Source: Podospora pseudocomata
Lineage: Eukaryota > Ascomycota > Sordariomycetes > Sordariales > Podosporaceae
DNA length: 64,000 nucleotides
NCBI RefSeq assembly: GCF_035222375.1
Contig: NC_085887.1
Span: 99,501 to 163,500 of the forward strand
Direction of reading: 5' to 3'
Shown: positions 56,464 to 64,000 of the stretch, one piece after another
Numbering within the stretch: position 1 is the first letter of the stretch
How the letters are laid out: every line of letters begins with the position of its first letter
Position numbers and translations under genes: made by a program
Notes under the pieces: generated by a model
Told to the model about the DNA's origin: nothing
Database searches by the model: none
The model's input: only the letters and a program-made list of their open reading frames with translations

Positions 56464-59400
56464 GACAAGGCGGTACACGCACGAGAACTTTTGTCACCCT
56501 ACCGGCGACAGCTACCCGACCAGCGAAAAGAAAAGCCCAGCGGTTATCTGCTGGGCAGTCCGGACCAGAGCAGAAGGTGAAACACAGTGTTGATTTCGGA
56601 TGCAACGCCCCGAGCCAGAGCCTGGTCGGCTGCCAGATCTTAGACATCCCATAGTGAGGTGGGGCAGGGAAGAGGGCGTGTCTCTTGTTGTTGGAGACAC
56701 GTTTTTCGGATTTTTCAGACGAGGCCGATAGCGCCTTGCTTCGACGACATCTCAAACTGAGCTGCTCTGGGTGGAAAAGCCGTTGAGATGACGGCATCCT
56801 GCTCTGAGCCAGTGCTTATTTAGTAGCATTCCTGGCCGGCCTCCACCCCGTGCTCCTCAAGATGTCCTCCCATGATATAAGCCCCCCTCTTCCGGTTGCC
56901 TCTGGTCTGCTCCCAAGGTATAAGCATAACCAGATTGCTGGGAACATATACACTAGATGGGGTGTGCAAGATGCTGCCGCTTTCCGCAGCTTTGTCTTCC
57001 CTTACGCAGACACCCGCGGTGGGAAAGCTCAAGAGCCAAACAGAGAGCTTTCTTGACCGGCAGACCGCAGAAACGCTGCTGCAAACGCCCTCATCCGAGC
57101 TCTGAAAGTGGACGTAATAAAGCTTTGAAGTTACGGGAGCGTGGAAGAACTCCGGGGCCCTGTTTGTGCATCCTCAACCATGCGAGCGTCTCTGGTAGGC
57201 AGGTAGGTAGGCAGGTAGGTACCTTAGCTACCAAACCCGAAAACACAGATATCGCGGAGGACGGAGAATCATCAGGCCGACTCTCATCTCCCATTGTCGG
57301 ACCGCTATGGAGATGATGGTTTCCGAAAACATCGCCTTGCATCACTGGTCTCTTCAAGGATTTTCCCCCCTCCCACCAGCATTTTTGTGATTGCGGTACA
57401 GATTTGCTTCGGCGCCGAAGCAGACAGAGGGGATCACGACAAATCAGCACTTTGCGCGAGCTCACTGGTTGAGATGGCCCAAAGTACAAGTACATACCTC
57501 TCATTAACAAATGCTTCTTCCCAGCCCCCCCCGTACCCCCCTACCCACTCCACTAGGGTGCGGTTATCCGCAGCCTTGACTAGGATGTGCTGCCCAGATC
57601 GCCGACCAGGATGCGGTCCCGATTACTTCCTCTCCGATCTTGGCTCCGGCGTGTTTCGTTCGCTGCTGGGCAGAAAGGGGAGGCATCATGATCTGCCGCC
57701 GTCATCCCCAAGCCGGAGAGGCGCAGAGGCCACGAAACGGTCTGCTGCTGCCAGGGGGGGCAAGGAGAGAAGATGACCTAGCTCCTGCTGTCGCGGCCTT
57801 TTCCGATCCCTTCCGTGAGGCGGTCTGAGTCGATCTCAACGGCGGCCCGCGTCAGACATGTCCGCCGGCGCCGGGCACGGCAGTCCCCCATCATCAATCG
57901 CCATCTTGCATTTCACTCAAAGCATGATGCTGCCTTAGTATGCCACCCCGGCTTACCCCTGGCGGGCGTCTTGACACGTCTCTAGGGTCTCTTCCCTCCT
58001 GTTCTTCTGTTACCCCAGAAATGAAAATGGTGTGCAGATGCAGCAATATTTTTCAGCTCAGCATGGTGCAGCCGCGCCAGCTACCTACCGTGTCAGGGGC
58101 CGCCGCCAGCAAAGCAAGCAAGTCACTGACCGCCTCACGTGTGTGTGTGGGTGGGTGGGATCCCGCACGACACTGCACGACACACACGTTTGCCTGCCTT
58201 TTTTCTTTCTCTTGTTGATAAAAAGAGAGTGAAGAGAAAGGGAACCAACGCTCGAAACTAAACAAAAGCCTGGCTTGGCGATCTCTTGCCGATCATTGCT
58301 CGTTTCTAGCCCGGTACGTTGTATTTGCTTTTCAGGCCAAGGCCGCCTTGGCACAACCCAGTCGCCCTTCCAAATCGGGGGGCCCTGTCTGTGTGATCTG
58401 TGATCTACCGGAGGATTTGCGCAGGCTTGCAGCGCGGTCGGCCAGCTTCTGCTCCTTCGGTCCCATTTTGGGCCAGGGGGCTTGGACGGCGATGTTGGAC
58501 CAGGGGGGGTCGTTGACGGATCATCATTGCCAAGAGGCTAGCCAAGCTGCACCGCATCGTGAACTTTGGGGGAGGAGGAGAGCTGGTGGTGGTCTGCATC
58601 GTTACCTGTCAGCTGTCAGTGACGAAAAAAGCCGTTGCTTTTCTTCCCCCCTCTTGAGCATTCCAGGTCAGAGCTGACATACCTTAGGTATGTATGTACA
58701 GACAGCGCACAGAGCGCCGCCGCCCACGCATATGTTTGTTCTCTAGTGTATGGGTGTATAGTCCGGCCGAGCCTCGCCCCTCTCACACTCACCCTTGTCC
58801 CTTGCCGGCGACTTGGATGACGATCCCCTCACTTGGAGCCCAGGGATTGGAGCCAAGGGGCGGAGCGGACGAGGCCAGAGGAATTGCAGATTTCAACATC
58901 TTTGCCCCGAGCATTCTTCCCGCGATGAGACAGGCCAGCCTAGATTAGCGTATCATGACGGAGATTTCCGCATCATTTTTTCTTTCCTCATCAGAGGGCG
59001 TCATTGATCGTCCGCCATCCACGGCCCTGGGATGGGGCGGGGGTTGCTTTGGTGATGCAATCTCTAGCTTATCATGCCGATCATCCAAAACTTGTAATTG
59101 TTGCGCGCCTGCTGGAAGCTGATGTCGAGCCTGAGGAGCAGATAGGTATGCTGACTGGCCCGGGGTGGAATCTGTTGATCAATATGACGCAGTGATTTGA
59201 CAAAAGCCTCAATGGAATGGGAACACATCGCTTGCCGGCGCTGCCGAAACATGAAGCCGACCAAAAACGGAGCATAATCCTTCGTTCTGTGAAGTGGAAG
59301 ATAGGTGTCCTTCTCTCAGATTGGTAGAAAATCTCCTCGTGATTCAAGACTGTCTCAAGAGTCTTGCCCGCCTTCTTCTTTGTCTTCCGGCAGTCAGTCA

Positions 59401-59547
59401 GACACCGGCAAACGGGCGGCGCAAACGTCTCCGCAAGTCGGCTTTGGGTTCATGTGAAGATTGATTCTTGAGAGAGCTTCCATTGTGACATCCGGACAAA
59501 GGTCCGTCATGAACTAGCTACGTATTGTGCCTGCTCACATAATCACA

Positions 59548-61396
59548 TTATATTTCTTGCCTGTAGGTCTCTTGGACAACATCGACATCTGGCCCAGTCT
59601 CACCCACCTTCTTATACTCCTTTGCCACGTTGATCCTCCTATCCACACCCACAAACCACTGACCCTCCCTGTCTTGGAACCACCCGAACGAATAGCACCC
59701 CTCGGATGTAGCCAGGCCCAACGCCGTACTGTCTCTGACATCGTGTAGCAAGTGCTCCCCTCGGCACAAGTAGACCATCTTGGAGACAAGAGTGTTCGGC
59801 CTCCGAGGCGCAAAGACACGCCGATATAGTAGAGCGTTGAGGAAGGCGGCAAGTGAGATGAATGGAGCGATATAAGAAAGTATCTGAGCCAACAACGCAG
59901 GTCCGCGCAGACATCCGGGCACCGGCGCGTATATCCCTTGTTTTTTGACTATTGCCAAGGTGGAGTCCCAGAGGGGGTTGACGAGTAGCATCATGAGCTG
60001 GAGGTTGAGAGATCCGCCCAAAGCCATTAGGCACAAGTTGGAGCCCGCGGTTACTTGAAGGAGGGTCGAACCTGGGGCGTATCTTTGTCTTAATCGGCGT
60101 TAGCTATCAGGAGATACCTTTGCTTACTCGTGGCAGCATACCTACCTGATTTGTTTCAGACTGTCATGGCTTCGAACCCGAGGCTCCTTGGACTGACGAC
60201 GCGCTGTTAACGAGGCAAATGGCAGGATTGCGCTCAAACTGCTTTGTATTCCTGACCAGGATGCGGTATTGATCAGCAGCAGAGCTGTGAACAATGGCCT
60301 CAGGATATCCGGGTCGAAATCATCCGGAGGAAAGGTTGTAAGAAGAACAATGGGAAGGTAGACACCCGACACCATCAGTTGCACTGCCCATACAACAGGT
60401 GGGAATAGGTTGAATGGGTGTGCGTCGAGACTTGTGTTCCCAATCCCAATGGTCCGGGGGATGGATGCCGTGTTTGGATCTTGAGAGGCCACCAGCTCTA
60501 ACCGCCGGTGCTGCTTGTAGGAGAGTCGAAACCGGCAATGCTGAAGGGCTTCTTGCAGGGCTCCGCTGTCGGCATGAGATGGGATTTTCTTCAGCATAGA
60601 AAGAAACTGGGGGCTGTCGCATAGCAGGCGGGTCAAATCCTCAATGGAGGATATCTCAGATAATAGGCCCGACCCCCTCCTCTGAATAATGGCTAGACCA
60701 AGGCCGCACACAAAAGAAAGAAGGCAGAGAACCTCGAGTACGCGACACCATGATTCGTGCATGAGTACCACGACAGTCGTGTCACGACTGTACGCAGGCC
60801 AAACCATAGTCCACGCCAGCCGAGTGAGCAGCGGCGACAGTGTGAAAGTTGCAAAGTAAACAACCGAGGCGAGGAAGACGGTCCAATGGTGGGCCATGGC
60901 CGATTTCACCGGCACCAAAAAGGTCATCGTATTGATGTACCCCATTGCAAGCGAGCTCTCAAGTCTTGCACCCTCGGGCCGTGATAGCTGGTAAAATGGC
61001 TCGAGCTGACAGGTTCTGGCGTAGACGACCTCCCACAGCAGCCCGTCGACAAGAAAAAAAGCCATGGCTGGGTACTGCCAGGAGGCATATGACGACGAGT
61101 CGTCAGTCTTGAACTGAAAAGGGGCCGACTTGTGCTTCTGGAGAAGGGTTTCCAAGACAATAAATGGAACAAGTTGAAGAATCGCGAGGATTGCGATGGT
61201 GAGAGGCCGAACTGAAACCGGCTTCCAAGTTGCTGCATAGCGGGTTTGTTCATCCTCGGATTCGACATGAGCTGCGTGATCTTGTGTGACTGGGAGAGGC
61301 CGTTAGCGTTGACTAGTTCATAGAAGAAAGTTGGTTGGTTGACTTGCCCCCTTGAGATTTCTCTTGGGAGTTACTGTTCTCTTCACCTCTGGCCAT
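59548..61396 (-). CDS. DUF3433-type multi-helix membrane protein
   Basis: Exons 61396-61348, 61289-60146 and 60082-59548 give 575 residues. Intron 1 (61347-61290) has a GC donor (GCAAGT) and a normal CTAAC branch and CAG acceptor. Intron 2 is GT-AG. The product starts MARGEENSNSQEKSQG. The first helix is LTIAILAILQLVPFIVLETL. Further helices include WTVFLASVVYFATFTLSPLL, VLCLLSFVCGLGLAIIQRR, FPPVVWAVQLMVSGVYLPIV and LSYIAPFISLAAFLNALLYR. The phrase SWQYPAMAFFLVDGLLWE and the helix arrangement match the fungal DUF3433 family of unknown function. The last 60 residues form a soluble domain (GCYSFGWFQDREGQWFVGVD). Location is probably plasma membrane or vacuole. No function is known. Confidence 0.85.
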
Positions 61397-62295
61397 TGTG
61401 GATCTCTCGACTCTTCACCAGATAGAATGTATCAAGAACTGTGTCTGCTATTGACCCAAACATATCCAGGTGTTCTCGGTTGCTTTTGGACATTTCCCAG
61501 AAGGAAAGACAGTTTAAGAGCATTTTGAACCCCGCGTCCAAAGCTGCCTTGTCACCCAATACTGTGCCTTGAGCCAGCCACTATTTCCAGCTTTGGTGCA
61601 CGCCCAGAAATTCTGACAACATCACACCAATCAACAGCCCAGTCACGACTTCAGCTCAACAGCAAGACTACGTACGTGGCTGATAACAGTCTACATAGGT
61701 ATACAGTAAGGTATCTAGGAAAGCCGAGTTGTCTGGCTGATGAGTATATACTTGTTTCCCTGCAATGAACCAATCCAAAATCGAGTTTCCCCTCAATTTT
61801 ACCAGCAAGCATAGGGTTTCCCATTAACCAGTATTGCCATCAGTGTCTATTTCTAAGCAGCATCCATCTCGGGGTCAGACAAAGGGGGCAACAAGGGGTG
61901 ATAAGGGGTAAAAGTGCATTGTAAACATACCTATAGCCGTCAATCCGGGCAAAGACAACTAGTTGTGAGAAATGTGATTTCAAATTACCTATATTCGATG
62001 TCCCTCTCTTTCTGCATGATGTGTAGCTATGAGGACGAGAGAAATGCTACCTCATTCGTATCCGGTGTATCCATCTGCGACTTTCAGAAAACTGGCTTTT
62101 CCGATCATCAAACTCACTCTTCCATTGCTCCTTACGTACCATGGGAAAGCCGACTCAAGCCAAGTACCGGTGACGGCTCGGAGCGGACATGCAACGGCCG
62201 CGCAACTACCTAAGGAATCTTGACCAAACAACAGCAGCCCGTATGCGCCAAATTGCAATGCCATTTCTAGAGGCTGTGTCTGTGCCGGATTGAGC
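61397..62295. other. Spacer, no gene seen
   Basis: 0.9 kb, AT-leaning, the promoter side of the DUF3433 gene. No coding signal is seen. Confidence 0.4.
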
Positions 62296-62622
62296 CTACC
62301 ACCTTACACCCTGCAGGAGCTGATCGGAAAGGGGCTCATTCGGGAGAGTCTACAAAGCAGCCGGCTCGACTTCCACCAACGGGAACAAGCTGGTAGCGAT
62401 CAAAATCATCAACATCCACCGCGCAGATCTGAACATGAGCCAGCATCACTCCGATGGGACCTTTGGCGCAAAGTGCAGCGGTGCGATTTTGGAGTTGCGG
62501 GCTTGGTCAAGGAGCGAGCTGACAAGAGGAAGACAGTGACTGGGACGCTTCGGTGGATGGCACCTGAGCTGTTTGACAAGACGGTGGAGTATGGCAAAGT
62601 CCACAGAGGCACAGGTACATCC
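62296..62622 (+). pseudogene. Decayed Ste20-type protein kinase fragment
   Basis: The start of a kinase domain is plain: LPPYTLQELIGKG, then, after a shift of one base near 62331-62335, SFGRVYKAAGSTSTNGNKLV and AIKIINIHRADL (the glycine loop and the ATP-binding lysine). About 40 bp on, the first frame resumes with KVQRCDFGVAGLVKERADKR and TVTGTLRWMAPELFDKTVEY, the DFG and APE regions. Everything between, including the C-helix Glu and the HRD catalytic loop, is missing, and nothing follows the APE segment. With a frameshift and a large internal deletion it cannot be an active kinase. The wording TGTLRWMAPEL resembles the short fungal Ste20/PAK-like kinases. Confidence 0.75.
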
Positions 62623-63231
62623 TTGGGACTGAAACAGCCAGCCCTACCAGTGTTCTGTCGGGTCTTGTCGCGAGCTTCGAAGAGTGAGAGGCCCAGGGAG
62701 GAGACCGAAAGTCGCTGCTTTCCTCTGCCGGTGCAGAAGCCTTTCTTGGCTGTCTAGATCGGAGCCAGCAGGACTATCTACCGCGCGACTTCCAATCCCG
62801 ACCTCAGAAGCTCTTCCCTGACCGAGGACGAAGACGATGAAGGTACCTACCATCTGCAAGCTATCACCCGACAAAGCCACATTCACGGGAGGGACCTCCC
62901 AAGCCGAGGGAACCATCACTTTGCATCCCCACTGAGCAGCCCAAGGCGTTCTGCGATGCACAAGAGGTGGTGGCGCCCGAGGAACAGCTAATATATCACT
63001 CTAAGCCGCGAGAGCCGAGTTTATGTTTACCGAGGCGGTGATGGGGGATTGTTACCGCTTGGGAAGCGGGACGCCCAAGGGAGGTGATGCTATAGGTAAT
63101 AAAGGGACAGATGCTTGATAGGCGTATCAAAAGACCCGAGTGCGAAGAAGCCATCAATGCATTGACCTTCTACCTCTACATCTCACTTCCCGAAAAAAAA
63201 AACAAATTATACCCACATCAACCTCCCCCTC
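62623..63231. other. Spacer, no gene seen
   Basis: 0.6 kb between the kinase relic and the end of the surface-protein gene. Nothing recognisable. Confidence 0.4.
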
Positions 63232-63867
63232 TCACATCATCCCAAAAGCACAAGCAACAGCCGCCACCCCAGCCAACGCCGCCGCCCCCCTTATGCTGAC
63301 CCCCGGAGCAGCACTCTTACACTTGGACAGATCCGTAGCCTTGGCCAAGAACTTGACCTCGGCCGAGTTGGCCCCCGCCAATGCCAGCGAGGGCGTAGCA
63401 GCCAAACAATCTCCAACATCAAGAATGCTCTCCAAATTCTCAGGACGAGCAAAGTAATTGTCCAACGCGGTCTCATAAGCAGCCGCAGCTGACGACACCG
63501 TGGCAGGGACGGAGCGCACGAGGGCACAGACGTCGCCTTTGGAGATGACAGAGTTGAGGTAGGTAGAGTACGCGCCTGTCGGGGTGGGAAAGGCTGAGTA
63601 GAAGGAGGTGACGAGGGCTCCGCAGGTGGCGCCACCAGAGGTCGTGGTTGAGAGGGTGGTACCCGGTGGTGTGGTGGTGATGATGGTGATGGTTTCGGGG
63701 GTGCCGTCGCTGACGACGGCTTGGGACTCTGTGAAGATGGTGCCGGAGGGTTCGGGCTGGCTGTTGTCAGGGATGGGGGTGGTGGATGGGGCTTGGCGAA
63801 GAATGACTTCGTTGGCCATGGCGCTGGCGGCCAGAGTGGCGGTGAGAAGAAGGTTCTTGGGCTGCAT
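63232..63867 (-). CDS. GPI-anchored cell-surface protein (infection-structure-specific-like)
   Basis: Intronless, 211 residues from ATG at 63867 (MQPKNLLLTATLAASAMANE). A signal peptide of about 19 residues precedes a Ser/Thr/Pro-rich part (TITIITTTPPGTTLSTTTSG), probably O-glycosylated. A helical domain with four cysteines follows (ATCGALVTSFYSAFPTPTGA, VCALVRSVPATVS, VGDCLAATPS, LSKCKSAAPG). The end (SIRGAAALAGVAAVACAFGM) is a hydrophobic tail after a small-residue site, the signature of GPI attachment. Similar fungal proteins are annotated as infection-structure-specific. This name is by resemblance and says little on function. A longer frame starting upstream would bury the signal peptide, so the inner ATG is used. 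Confidence 0.82.
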   Translation of the reverse strand: MQPKNLLLTATLAASAMANEVILRQAPSTTPIPDNSQPEPSGTIFTESQAVVSDGTPETITIITTTPPGTTLSTTTSGGATCGALVTSFYSAFPTPTGAYSTYLNSVISKGDVCALVRSVPATVSSAAAAYETALDNYFARPENLESILDVGDCLAATPSLALAGANSAEVKFLAKATDLSKCKSAAPGVSIRGAAALAGVAAVACAFGMM

Positions 63868-64000
63868 CTTGATGATAAGGTAGGTGGGAAGTACCAGGTG
63901 TAGTAGGTATTTGTCTAAGACTGTGGGTGCCAAATAGGTGAGATGAAGGGTGCGAGATATTAGTGGTGATGTGAAGCTGGTGCTGTGAAGAAAGAAATCA
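63868..64000. other. Promoter edge of the surface-protein gene
   Basis: The last 133 bp of the window, probably the promoter of the minus-strand gene. It contains a GTAGGT/GGTAGG motif just upstream of the start. Confidence 0.35.

Larger units (their letters stand above)
51712..59547. other. Long gene-free region upstream of medA
   Basis: About 7.8 kb without a single supported gene on either strand, in a window where spacers are mostly 0.4-1.1 kb. It is moderately GC-rich and not RIP-like. It is dotted with TACC/GGTA runs (54380, 54925, 55474-55521, 55783, 56062, 56428-56463, 57197-57220). Many short frames exist, but none has a domain, an intron pattern or credible codon use. Its first part probably holds the medA promoter and a long leader. 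Confidence 0.5.

Noticed and set aside
1-64000. tRNA, rRNA, CRISPR array, LTR or other virus-like element, intact transposon
   Set aside because: I looked for B-box-like GGTTCGA contexts, spaced direct repeats, reverse transcriptase, integrase and transposase motifs and saw none that held up. A motif scan by program would be firmer.

Overview
This window is nuclear DNA of a filamentous ascomycete, most likely Sordariomycetes and probably Sordariales. The support is the gene content: a Medusa/ACON-3 developmental regulator, an MBF-type APSES factor, PTH11-like and DUF3433 membrane proteins, a CE5 esterase and a fungal CENP-L. Introns are short (44-87 bp, one of 223 bp), with GT-AG ends and CTAAC-type branch sites. 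There are no operons, and the spacers are rich in TACC/GGTA repeats. I rebuilt the spliced models by hand. Each intact model closes in frame at a length normal for its family.

Left part (0-22 kb). This holds a small secreted 8-cysteine protein, a frameshifted ceramide-synthase-like gene, a secreted beta-propeller protein and a six-exon P450. The MBF gene follows, divergent from a LYR-motif gene, then a GNAT acetyltransferase, a 5'-nucleotidase-type phosphoesterase, a doubtful small ORF, a PTH11-like seven-helix protein and a dienelactone-hydrolase/SnoaL-like protein.

Middle (22-37 kb). This is a compact housekeeping block: a GYF-domain protein, an Emw1/TTC27 TPR protein, Met8 (siroheme synthesis) divergent from Pep7/Vac1 (endosomal FYVE tether), the 3' relic of a sugar transporter, and Fta1/CENP-L (inner kinetochore). 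A long purine tract and a telomere-type repeat lie just upstream of Fta1/CENP-L.

Right part (37-64 kb). This is more accessory. It holds a divergent pair of paralogous His/Glu-rich allergen-like proteins, a lineage-restricted RING-like protein with a Q-rich tail, a CE5 acetylxylan esterase/cutinase and a four-helix MARVEL-like protein. The medA regulator follows, with about 7.8 kb of apparently gene-free DNA upstream full of TACC microsatellites. Next come a DUF3433 membrane protein with a GC-AG intron, a decayed Ste20-type kinase fragment and a GPI-anchored surface protein.

I found no rRNA, tRNA, CRISPR array, virus-like element or intact transposon, and no wholly new multi-gene system. The best leads are two Swi4-type boxes in the promoter of the MBF gene, the double-frameshifted ceramide synthase beside a P450, the divergent allergen-like pair, and the telomere-type repeat at the CENP-L promoter.
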